DNA from: Actinomycetota bacterium
GTDB lineage: Bacteria > Actinomycetota > Actinomycetes > Nanopelagicales > Nanopelagicaceae
Assembly: GCA_009702965.1 (NCBI GenBank)
Contig: WLHB01000008.1
Coordinates: 1 to 44,548, forward strand
DNA: 44,548 nucleotides
Direction: 5' to 3'
Of this stretch, positions 16,018-23,371 are shown piece by piece (positions within the stretch are counted from its first letter, which is position 1; the number at the start of each line of letters is the position of its first letter). The notes beneath the pieces were generated by a model. The model did no database searches. It had not been told where the DNA came from and saw only the letters and a program-made list of their open reading frames with translations. The translations under genes and the position numbers were made by a program.

Positions 16018-17613
16018 ATGGCTACATATTTCAGTGGCGGAACAATCTGGTGTGGTCTTGGTAGAACTGCGCAATCGGTCCGCGTCAGTGACGGCAGAAT
16101 TGCTGCGATTGATTGTGCAGCAGAGCCTGACGATGAAGTCATTCACTTAGGCAATCATTTCTTAGCACCAGCCTTTATGGATGGCCATGCGCACCCACTC
16201 TTTGCAGGGCGTCAATCACAGGGCCCGCTTGTTAATGGTCTTGATTCCGTGGATGCAATCCTTGCTGAAGTAAAAAGATATGCCGATACGAATCCTGATC
16301 AACCTTGGATTATCGGTGGTGCATACGAAGCAGTGATTGTGGAACGTGGAGATTTCCTTGCAACGTGGCTCGATCAAGTCGTACCCGATCGCCCCGTAGT
16401 TCTGCGCGCAGTTGATCATCACACCATCTGGGTAAATACCAAAGCGCTTGAACTTGCAGGCATTACAGCAAAGACACCTGACCCTGAAGGTGGATCCATC
16501 GCTCGCAATTCAGATGGAAGCCCACGAGGCACACTGCGCGAACCCACTGCAATGGATTTAGTTACACGCCATGGTCCACCAACAACAATTGAAAGTGATG
16601 TGAAGGCGATTGCTTGGGCATCAGATCGTTACGTTGAACATGGTGTGACTGCGGCAACGGATGCATGGATCGAACCAGGAATGGCTGAGGCATACATTGC
16701 AGCAGATGCTGCTGGCGTACTTGCAATTGATATGAACATCTTCTTTCTCGCCCAACCCGATTCATGGCGCTCACTCAAAGATGACTTCTTAACACTGCGA
16801 GAGCAGATTAATAACCTCGGTGCGGATTCACATTTGACGGGGCGAACAATCAAAATAATTCTAGATGGGGCTCTCTCTGCCGGTACTGCAGCACTTCTTT
16901 CTCCGTACCTTGATGACCCCACATCACACGGGCTATATACATGGAACGATGACGAACTCTTAGATGCCGCCGCATACTTTGATGCCGAAGGATTTCAACT
17001 GCATATCCACGCAATCGGTGATGGCGCGATCCGCCAAGGGTTGGATGTGATTGAGAAAGTGATTCGAATCAACCCGCTACGTGATCGTCGCCCAGTAATT
17101 GCCCACGCACAATTAATCGACGGAGATGATCTCCCACGATTTGCCGAGCTTGATGTGATTGCAAATTACCAACCATTGTGGACATACCTAGACCCCATGA
17201 ACAAGATACTTATCGCACCTCGCATCGGTGATGATCGAAATAACCGCCAATACCAATTAGCATCAATGCTTAAATCAGGGGCGCGTATCGCATATGGAAG
17301 TGATTGGCCGGTCACCTCACAGGTTCCGCTCGAAGCTCTGGCTGTTCCGACACATCGTCAATCACCAGATCGCCAGCCAAAGGGTGGATGGAGCCCACAC
17401 GAGGCAATTAGTGTTGAGCAGAGCTTAAGTTTTTACACCCACGGTGTTGCCTATCAGAACTATAAAGAAGAGCGCTATGGTGAAATAAAAGTCGGCGCAG
17501 AGGCGGATCTCATAATCTTAAGTCAGAACCCACTTACCTGCGACCTGCATGATGTCTCCAAAATCTCAGTCGTCACCGTTTTTAAGCGCGGCAAAGTGAT
17601 CAAGAGCCAGTAG
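16018..17613 (+). CDS. Amidohydrolase family protein (YtcJ-like)
   Basis: A 531-aa Amidohydro_3-type metallo-hydrolase. 'PAFMDGHAHPLFAG' gives the HxH metal pair (about residue 60), 'IKIILDGALSAGTA' and 'LHIHAIGDGAIRQGLD' supply further ligands, and 'AYGSDWPVTSQVPLEAL' the catalytic Asp. YtcJ-like enzymes hydrolyse amide or related bonds, often with unknown substrate, and lack an evident signal peptide, as here. The start follows AAGAGGGAC at good spacing. The next gene is 46 nt downstream. Confidence 0.9.
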   Translation: MATYFSGGTIWCGLGRTAQSVRVSDGRIAAIDCAAEPDDEVIHLGNHFLAPAFMDGHAHPLFAGRQSQGPLVNGLDSVDAILAEVKRYADTNPDQPWIIGGAYEAVIVERGDFLATWLDQVVPDRPVVLRAVDHHTIWVNTKALELAGITAKTPDPEGGSIARNSDGSPRGTLREPTAMDLVTRHGPPTTIESDVKAIAWASDRYVEHGVTAATDAWIEPGMAEAYIAADAAGVLAIDMNIFFLAQPDSWRSLKDDFLTLREQINNLGADSHLTGRTIKIILDGALSAGTAALLSPYLDDPTSHGLYTWNDDELLDAAAYFDAEGFQLHIHAIGDGAIRQGLDVIEKVIRINPLRDRRPVIAHAQLIDGDDLPRFAELDVIANYQPLWTYLDPMNKILIAPRIGDDRNNRQYQLASMLKSGARIAYGSDWPVTSQVPLEALAVPTHRQSPDRQPKGGWSPHEAISVEQSLSFYTHGVAYQNYKEERYGEIKVGAEADLIILSQNPLTCDLHDVSKISVVTVFKRGKVIKSQ

Positions 17614-17659
17614 TCTTACCCTCGTATCAACACCATCACACTATTAAAAGGAGAAAACC

Positions 17660-17806
17660 ATGGGCGCTTGCGGTTGCGGATACACAACAGATCCAGAGAA
17701 GAATTGCAACGGAACACATAAAGTTGTTAAGGCTGTTAAAGAAGACATCATCGCAAAGCTTGAAGCTGAAGGCTTTGCCGATGCTGCAGCACATCTCAAG
17801 GCTTAA
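17660..17806 (+). CDS. 48-aa CDGSH-like iron-sulfur or zinc peptide
   Basis: An ORF too short for most gene finders but with a strong ribosome site (AAAAGGAGAAAACC before the ATG). It reads MGACGCGYTTDPEKNCNGTH followed by a Lys/Ala helix. C4, C6, C16 and H20 reproduce the three-Cys/one-His ligand set of CDGSH domains (CxC...CDG[ST]H), with CNGTH at the end and two extra residues between the proline and the third Cys. It may bind [2Fe-2S]; this is inference. It lies 46 nt after the amidohydrolase and 32 nt before a DCC-family thiol protein. Confidence 0.75.
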   Translation: MGACGCGYTTDPEKNCNGTHKVVKAVKEDIIAKLEAEGFADAAAHLKA

Positions 17807-17838
17807 TTAAAGACTTTATTCAAGTCAATGCTCTCCAG

Positions 17839-18192
17839 GTGATTACCGTAATCTACGACGGTCAATGCCAACTATGTCGTGCCAGCATTAATTGGTTGCA
17901 GTTGCGGTCAGAAGTAACTGCCCACTCTTTCCATGAAATAGATCCCGAGAGCTATAGCCTCACGCTAGAGGATTGCCAGAAGCAAGTAATTGCAATTCAA
18001 AGTGAGCGGATATTTAAAGGTGCAGCTGCTGTCGCCTTCTTACTCAAGCATCGAGGCAACACCGCGACAGCGCGATTTATCAGAGCAACCGGCCCACTAG
18101 GACGCTTTGGCTATCACTGGGTATCAACTCATCGAAACTCAGCACCTGTAAAAGCTCTCACGCGCATTCTCGAGAAAGCGATAAAGCAATGA
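17839..18192 (+). CDS. DCC family (DUF393) thiol-disulfide oxidoreductase-like protein
   Basis: A 117-aa protein. 'ITVIYDGQCQLCRASINWL' holds the defining DxxCxxC motif (D7, C10, C13), and 'IFKGAAAVAFLLKHRG' and 'GPLGRFGYHWVSTHRN' are further family blocks. Predicted thioredoxin-like fold; in vivo role unknown. Start GTG 17839 has no good ribosome site, so the start is tentative. The neighbouring Cys-rich 48-aa ORF suggests a shared redox or metal theme. Confidence 0.82.
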   Translation: MITVIYDGQCQLCRASINWLQLRSEVTAHSFHEIDPESYSLTLEDCQKQVIAIQSERIFKGAAAVAFLLKHRGNTATARFIRATGPLGRFGYHWVSTHRNSAPVKALTRILEKAIKQ

Positions 18193-18223
18193 CAGCTATT
18201 TCCTTCTCTGTTAAAGTTTACGC

Positions 18224-18352
18224 ATGAGTAAAAATACCGTCGCATCTAAAGAGTCAATCTCTGCCTATCGACTAATGGGATGGATTCCTCTTCTTGTCAC
18301 CGTTATTGGTGCAACATCTGTAGTTATTTTCAGCGTACTCCGCGACATCTAG
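18224..18352 (+). CDS. 42-aa single-pass membrane peptide
   Basis: MSKNTVASKESISAYRLMGW begins a 42-codon ORF with one C-terminal hydrophobic helix (about 19-38) ending VLRDI. TAAAGT at 18212-18217 lies exactly 6 nt before the ATG, giving a leaderless-type promoter and start. No homolog recognised; the arrangement supports expression. Confidence 0.55.
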   Translation: MSKNTVASKESISAYRLMGWIPLLVTVIGATSVVIFSVLRDI

Positions 18353-18479
18353 AGGTCTTATCACACGCTTTATGTGAAGAAGAGATCATGGCTTAGGGCG
18401 ATTACTGGGAGTCTTTGTCGTTACTACCTAAATCCAATTTCCAGATGGATACACCTCTTGGTGACTAGAGGGCAATCAG

Positions 18480-18556
18480 TCAACGGGGAGAAAAGTTTTT
18501 TAAACACATGCAACTTTTCTGACCTGTCATGCGTCTAAGCATGTGATAGCCGTTGA
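18480..18556 (+). ncRNA. Candidate structured leader RNA (three-way junction) before the deacetylase gene
   Basis: An outer stem TCAACGG (18480-18486) / CCGTTGA (18550-18556) encloses two hairpins: AGAAAAGTT (18489-18497) / AACTTTTCT (18512-18520), and CATGC (18528-18532) / GCATG (18539-18543). All pairs are perfect. The element ends 48 nt before the TTG start of the histone-deacetylase-like gene. It matches no riboswitch class I can recall. The right side of the first hairpin overlaps a TGAC-NN-GTCA site, so part of the symmetry could be protein binding rather than RNA. Confidence 0.45.
18520..18529. promoter_or_regulatory. TGAC-NN-GTCA site (TGACCTGTCA) upstream of the deacetylase gene
   Basis: One of five exact TGAC-NN-GTCA inverted repeats in the window, all intergenic. 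It lies 75 nt before the start at 18605. Likely operator of an unidentified regulator. Confidence 0.45.
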
Positions 18557-18604
18557 ACCTGAGTGCCCTCATGCCCCTGAACGCTGCCCGAAAGGATCCG
18601 CCAC

Positions 18605-19504
18605 TTGAGCCCGATGAAGCGAAAAGTCGCGATAGTTCACTCAGACCGGTACGCCAACTGGGTCTTTTCCGATGCGCATCCCACTCAAGGTCGCCGTTTC
18701 ATCAATGGCTTCACCGCAATCACCGGCAAGCCACGCGTTCTCGAACCACGACATGCAACCAAGGAAGAGCTCAGACGCGTCCATGGCGATAACTACATCA
18801 AGGAAATCTGCGAAGAACACATCTCTGATGAGTGGGACGGCAAACGTTCAGACTTGGCAGGCACCGCAACACTCTTTGCTGGTGGAACCTTGGTCGCTCT
18901 CGAATCGCTCTTAGATAAAAGCGCAGAACTGGCCATTCACTTACCCGGTGCCAAGCACCACGCACAACGCGATTACTCATCAGGTTTCTGCGTCTTTAAT
19001 GATTTTGCAATTGCTGCAGATATCGCAACAAAAGATTTCAATCTCAAGGTTGCAATCATTGATATCGATGCCCACCACGGTGATGGAGTCGAAAACCTCA
19101 CACGAGCAAATCCACAGGTGCTTACCTTCTCGATTCACGAATCTGGAATCTTTCCTGGAACAGGTGATACGAGCGAGCCAGAGAACAACGTATTCAATTA
19201 CCCACTGAAACGAGAAGTCACTGGATTTGGCGATACCGCACTGCTTGCAGGAGTCAATAAATTCCTACCGATCGCCCGCCACTTTGAGCCAGATCTTCTC
19301 TTTCTTACATGCGGTGCCGATGGACTTAAAGCAGATCCACTCACACATCTTGAATACTCTATTGCGGGCTACAAAAGCGCGGCCCAATTGATCCGCGAAA
19401 CATTCCACTCAACTCCAATTCTGATGGGTGGAGCCGGTGGCTATCTTCCTGATTCTGGAACACCAAAGGTCTGGGCAACGGTCGCTAAGGCGCTAACCCT
19501 TTGA
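18605..19504 (+). CDS. Histone deacetylase superfamily protein (AcuC/HDAC-like)
   Basis: A 299-aa arginase/deacetylase-fold enzyme. 'IHLPGAKHHAQRDYSSGFCVFND' region (about 115-137) carries the catalytic His pair, 'AIIDIDAHHGDG' supplies zinc ligands D and H, 'LTFSIHESGIFPGTG' follows, and 'LTCGADGLKADPL' gives the last zinc Asp. Bacterial members remove acetyl or related acyl groups from proteins or polyamines; the substrate is unknown. TTG 18605 is chosen because AAAGGA (18591-18596) is 8 nt upstream; ATG 18614 would be 17 nt away. Preceded by a structured leader. Confidence 0.9.
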   Translation: MSPMKRKVAIVHSDRYANWVFSDAHPTQGRRFINGFTAITGKPRVLEPRHATKEELRRVHGDNYIKEICEEHISDEWDGKRSDLAGTATLFAGGTLVALESLLDKSAELAIHLPGAKHHAQRDYSSGFCVFNDFAIAADIATKDFNLKVAIIDIDAHHGDGVENLTRANPQVLTFSIHESGIFPGTGDTSEPENNVFNYPLKREVTGFGDTALLAGVNKFLPIARHFEPDLLFLTCGADGLKADPLTHLEYSIAGYKSAAQLIRETFHSTPILMGGAGGYLPDSGTPKVWATVAKALTL

Positions 19505-19525
19505 ATCGTTAAAACTCAGTTTTTC

Positions 19526-19535
19526 TGACCATTCA
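19526..19535. promoter_or_regulatory. Near-match to the TGAC-NN-GTCA site (TGACCATTCA)
   Basis: Nine of the ten positions, and seven of the eight fixed bases, agree with the family version TGACCAGTCA. It lies 75 nt before the lipoprotein start at 19610, the same distance as the exact site before 18605. Weak on its own; supported by position. Confidence 0.25.
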
Positions 19536-19609
19536 ATGCACCCTAGCCAATGTTTTAATCGGCACAGATTCACTATTCTTCTGCCATTTCCAATTGAGAG
19601 GATCATGCA

Positions 19610-20038
19610 ATGTTTACTGCAAGGAAAAAGGTCATCACCCTAGTCATGCTCCTCCCACTCATTCTTGCTGGATGTTCGAGTTCGAGTGATGAATCGTTTG
19701 ATGACCCATTTACAGATTTCTCAGACATTTTTTCTGAGTCAGCAAACGTCTCCTCAGTCAAAGATGCCTATCTAGGTTCTTGTCCCACAGCAACATTGGG
19801 GGAGATGGCTGATGCATTTATGTCAGGAGTGAGCTGGACTGACTTCCCATCCTCTGGAGGAACAATCGTCGAACTTACCGGTGAGATCTCCTATGACGGC
19901 TACCCAGCAACGGCACAGATTCAATTCGAACTGAGCGGTGGCTCTTTTGAAGCGGTTTATCTAGGGATCAACGATGTCGATCAAAATCGCCTGACGCTGA
20001 GTGCACTCTTAGGGAAAATGTGTGACGCGACTTATTAG
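19610..20038 (+). CDS. Lipoprotein of unknown function
   Basis: A 142-aa protein. Basic N-terminus (MFTARKK), hydrophobic segment and lipobox LAGC (C22) followed by a Ser-rich spacer define a lipoprotein signal. The mature part is acidic ('DESFDDPFTDFSDIFSESA') with a ~95-residue domain containing two Cys (in 'GSCPTATLG' and 'GKMCDATY') that could form a disulfide. No family recognised. GAGAGGATC precedes the ATG. Confidence 0.78.
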   Translation: MFTARKKVITLVMLLPLILAGCSSSSDESFDDPFTDFSDIFSESANVSSVKDAYLGSCPTATLGEMADAFMSGVSWTDFPSSGGTIVELTGEISYDGYPATAQIQFELSGGSFEAVYLGINDVDQNRLTLSALLGKMCDATY

Positions 20039-20050
20039 TTAAAGGCCTGA

Positions 20051-20112
20051 GGGCGCTCTCTGACCAGTCAACCCACCCAGGATCGCCCCTTTCCCGGACT
20101 CGGGTCTGGTCA
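20051..20112 (+). repeat. Interleaved inverted repeats before the vWA/tubulin-like operon
   Basis: GGGCG (20051-20055) can pair with CGCCC (20084-20088), and TGACCAG (20061-20067) with CTGGTCA (20106-20112). These stems cross, so they are either alternative folds or a pseudoknot. CCCG-GACT-CGGG (20093-20104) is a small hairpin inside the second. The GC-rich block stands out in an otherwise AT-rich gap. RNA structure or protein-binding site cannot be told apart. Confidence 0.35.
20061..20070. promoter_or_regulatory. TGAC-NN-GTCA site (TGACCAGTCA) upstream of the vWA/tubulin-like operon
   Basis: Exact copy of the shared inverted repeat, about 115 nt before the first gene of the operon at 20184. 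It lies inside the GC-rich inverted-repeat block. Confidence 0.5.
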
Positions 20113-20183
20113 AGTTCGGCTTAATCTAGAAGACTAAGCACCCTCTCAGGAAACATTCAGTTCTATTTGGCGTGAAAGGTGAT

Positions 20184-20537
20184 GTGGGGTCGACTACCAA
20201 CATGGCAAAAAAAACGTCTAAGGCTTCGTTCTTGCCTCTGCTGGTCGCCGCTATTGCGATTTTGATCAGCGTCGCCATTTTCTTTCTCACGCGTTCAATG
20301 GCAGACGCTTTTCTTTGGCACCTCATCGCCTATGTACTTACGCCGTTGGTAGTTGCACTCTGCCTTGGTTGGGATTCGATCGCCCAACGTGTAGGTAAGG
20401 GAAATGACCCCTGGTTTTCAGCCAACGCTTCCTATTCACTGATCCTACGTATTCTCACTGGCGCATCCTTCATAGCCGCCTTTCCCCACATTGTCTCCAT
20501 GGCAACTGATATTGCTGAGATTTTGGCGAGCAAATAA
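20184..20537 (+). CDS. Small membrane protein, first gene of the vWA/tubulin-like operon
   Basis: A 117-aa protein with three hydrophobic segments (about 17-36, 43-60 and 85-105) and a basic N-terminus (MAKKTSKAS). No domain recognised. The start is uncertain: GTG 20184 has AAAGG a few bases upstream, ATG 20202 starts at the basic segment, and GTG 20172 is also in frame. Its last codon overlaps the ATG of the vWA gene (TAATG), so the two are coupled and the product probably works with the vWA protein in the membrane. Confidence 0.7.
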   Translation: MGSTTNMAKKTSKASFLPLLVAAIAILISVAIFFLTRSMADAFLWHLIAYVLTPLVVALCLGWDSIAQRVGKGNDPWFSANASYSLILRILTGASFIAAFPHIVSMATDIAEILASK

Positions 20538-23311
20538 TGAAACGTTTTGCTGCTTGGGCATTGGCTCTCATTCTTTCCACAGGCACACTAAGTGCGATTG
20601 TAATTTCAACTCCGGCCGCTAATGCGATCCCATCCATTGATGGTGCATTCGAAGATTTAGGGCGATGTCTTCAATCACAGGGCAAGAATAAAATCCTAGA
20701 TGTTTTTTATCTAATCGATGAATCTGGAAGTTTGAAAAAGACTGACCCAGGGAATGCTCGTGCGGATATCTTAAGTTCCAGTTTGCAGCAGCTGGCTTCT
20801 TTTAGAAGCGATGTGACTGTTAATTACTCAGTTGCTTTCTTCGCGCAGTCATATGGAGTGTGGCAACCGTGGCGTACTGTGAATAAAGGTGGCATTGTTC
20901 CTGAATCGGGGCGGCTAAATGCTGAGGTGAGAAAGCGTAACCAAGGGAAAAATACCGATTGGTTACAGGGAATCAATGGTGCAATCAACGAACTTAATGC
21001 TCAGCACGAGCGTACAAATGGATGTAGCACGCTCATCTGGCTCACTGACGGTGGGATAGACCTATCCCAGGTAGAAAAGACTAAAGAAGCTGTCGATCAA
21101 CTCTGTGAGAATAGATTTGATGTCCTACGTAAGAATGGCGTGACTGTTCTAGGGGTGCTCCTGAAAAATGAAACAGCCTTGGCTAACCTTATTCAGAGCG
21201 AACGTGACTATCAGAAGGTTTGGATGCCATGGATGGAACCGCTAGTAACGGGCCAGGGCGTCTTAGCAGATGGCACAGAAATTCAATGTGGAACTTTCCC
21301 TATCCCAAAGAATTATCGTCAAGGTGCGCTCTTTGTAGCATCTAATCCACAAGAATTAGCATATGAGTTTTTAAAACTTCCCCCACGAATTGAAGGTTGT
21401 GCTGTAGTAAATAACCTCGCAAAAGGTCAATTCGAGATCGAACCTGGAATTAGCGAATTTCAGATAGTAACCACAGCTAAGGATTGGAGTCTGATTGACC
21501 CAAGCGGTAAATCTATTACGGCAACAAGTAGTGACCTAGACAGATTTGAAACCGCTGGAGCGACGCGGATAAAGAGGGGCACAACTAATTCGGGGCGCGG
21601 AGCTTGGAAGTTCAATGGAGCTGGTGGGGAATCTAACCTCTATTACTGCAGCGGACTCGACATTCGAATTGATCCTGGAACAGAATTTATTTCAGGAAAG
21701 GCGGGTTTGCTCTCAGGAAAAGTTATTTCACAATCTACCGGCCTACCTGCAGATTTGACTGAGTATGATTCTGATCATCCGATTACGATTGAATTGATAT
21801 CGGGTGGCAAGAGTGGTCCAAAGAAAGAAGCTGAGCAGAGCAATCCTGCGAGTTTCTTACTTAAGAATTTCACACCAGGTAGCGATAGCGCCGAAGCAGA
21901 GGTGCGGATAACACTTTTCTTGAAGACTAAGGGTGGGATTCCGTTAGCACCTGTTTCAATGTCACAGAAAATTGATGTGCGTCTCCTGAGTAACTACCCG
22001 ACACTAAAGAATGAGCCAATTGAACTCTCAACTTTGGAATCATTGGAAAATCCTGCTGCCGGCACCGTTGTTTTCAAGGGCCCTGAGCGGGCAGATGGAA
22101 AGATTTGTATCGATAAGAATGTAAAACCTGTGGTGATTCAAGATAAATTCTCTCGCGCAGATGGTTATAAAGTTTCAACGACAGGCGTGGATGTAGACGG
22201 TTGCATGCCAATTCGCCAAGGGGAAGAGAGTTCACTGCAGCTCACTGTCGGTAATCCAGTAACTGATCCATCAGATGTGATTCTTGGTCTGCCGATTTCA
22301 TATTACTCAGAGGCTGAGCCGGGTAAAAATTTCACACTGAATGCTCAAGTTAACTTTAGGACAGATCCAGCGGGTGATCCTTTGCTTTGGATCATAATTC
22401 TTACAATCCTTGGAATAGGACTACCGCTTGGATTGATCTATCTCATGCTCTGGTGGGCAACACGAATAGCATATGGACGTCAGTTGCAGAGAGCTGAATA
22501 CCCGATAGCGATTACAACTGAGGGTCGAATCACCAATCGCGATGGCGGTGCAATACCTACTCATGGTGAAAACTATCAGGGTCGGCCACAGCAAGCCGAT
22601 GTCCGTGTCCTCCAAGATGGAAATACAACCCTCAGCGCCAAGTTACCTAAATCAATATTCGCAGAACCTTGGTATGAGATAAAGGCACCAGAAGGCTCTC
22701 GTGTGATTTCTGTAGGAAATATTGCGCCACGAGTGAAGAGTAAGAAACGCTTCGCCACAGGAAAACTTGCTCCAATTGTTGGAGACCTTGGAAAAATCTG
22801 GTACATCATCATTAGCGATTCTGCTTTGGGTAATGCTGCGAAGGCAGAGAAGGGGTCCTTGATTGAGGGCAAACTTGTCATCTTCAATCGCCGAGATCTC
22901 ACCAATCTAAATCAGCATCGCGACTCATTGAATAATGTTTCAAGTAAGCCAGGGTTGGGTGCAGATGTAGAGCGCCTGATTACGATCGTTAAAAACGAAA
23001 AACCCGCAGGCGGAACTGGCGGAACTGGCGGAACTGGCGGAACTGGCGGAACTGGTGGAACTGGCGGAATTCCACCACGTCCTTCAATTGGAGGTCCAGG
23101 TCGCCCTAACGGTCCCGGCACTCCCGCAGCAACAACGCGTCCCAATATGCCGGGTGCGCCAACGAGATCAGGAAATCCAATTCAACCCAGCACGACCACT
23201 CCTGCTGGTCCAGCACGTGTAACACCACCGTCAACTCCAGGAGGTGCGCCAAGCAGACCATCTGGTCCTGGCGCTCCAACGCGAAAGGGTGGCCCTGGAT
23301 CACCGCCGTAG
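20537..23311 (+). CDS. Membrane-anchored von Willebrand factor A domain protein
   Basis: A 924-aa protein. Signal peptide 1-30; vWA domain about 52-260 with MIDAS start 'LIDESGSLKK' (D61, S63, S65), a Thr in 'GKNTDWLQG' and 'LIWLTDGG'; then an extracytoplasmic beta-rich region to about 610. One transmembrane helix lies at about 615-640 ('LLWIIILTILGIGLPLGLIY'), then a ~180-residue cytosolic domain. A low-complexity tail (about 825-924) has seven Gly-Gly-Thr-type repeats and then Pro/Gly/Thr-rich sequence. The sensor-like vWA part is outside and the tail inside, where it could meet the tubulin-like protein encoded next. Confidence 0.85.
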   Translation: MKRFAAWALALILSTGTLSAIVISTPAANAIPSIDGAFEDLGRCLQSQGKNKILDVFYLIDESGSLKKTDPGNARADILSSSLQQLASFRSDVTVNYSVAFFAQSYGVWQPWRTVNKGGIVPESGRLNAEVRKRNQGKNTDWLQGINGAINELNAQHERTNGCSTLIWLTDGGIDLSQVEKTKEAVDQLCENRFDVLRKNGVTVLGVLLKNETALANLIQSERDYQKVWMPWMEPLVTGQGVLADGTEIQCGTFPIPKNYRQGALFVASNPQELAYEFLKLPPRIEGCAVVNNLAKGQFEIEPGISEFQIVTTAKDWSLIDPSGKSITATSSDLDRFETAGATRIKRGTTNSGRGAWKFNGAGGESNLYYCSGLDIRIDPGTEFISGKAGLLSGKVISQSTGLPADLTEYDSDHPITIELISGGKSGPKKEAEQSNPASFLLKNFTPGSDSAEAEVRITLFLKTKGGIPLAPVSMSQKIDVRLLSNYPTLKNEPIELSTLESLENPAAGTVVFKGPERADGKICIDKNVKPVVIQDKFSRADGYKVSTTGVDVDGCMPIRQGEESSLQLTVGNPVTDPSDVILGLPISYYSEAEPGKNFTLNAQVNFRTDPAGDPLLWIIILTILGIGLPLGLIYLMLWWATRIAYGRQLQRAEYPIAITTEGRITNRDGGAIPTHGENYQGRPQQADVRVLQDGNTTLSAKLPKSIFAEPWYEIKAPEGSRVISVGNIAPRVKSKKRFATGKLAPIVGDLGKIWYIIISDSALGNAAKAEKGSLIEGKLVIFNRRDLTNLNQHRDSLNNVSSKPGLGADVERLITIVKNEKPAGGTGGTGGTGGTGGTGGTGGIPPRPSIGGPGRPNGPGTPAATTRPNMPGAPTRSGNPIQPSTTTPAGPARVTPPSTPGGAPSRPSGPGAPTRKGGPGSPP
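23009..23071 (+). repeat. 9-bp tandem repeat (GGCGGAACT x7) in the vWA gene
   Basis: Five exact GGCGGAACT units, then GGTGGAACT and GGCGGAATT, encoding (GGT)n-GGI. Units are in frame, so copy-number change would alter the length of the flexible linker without a frameshift. Confidence 0.9.
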
Positions 23312-23371
23312 TAAGAAATAAATAACTTCAGTACATTACTTACAGTTCAAGACAATCGAAAGGTCACAAAA

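Noticed and set aside
18553-18792. 79-aa plus-strand ORF over the deacetylase start
   Set aside because: A shadow of the deacetylase gene in another frame, with low-complexity composition.
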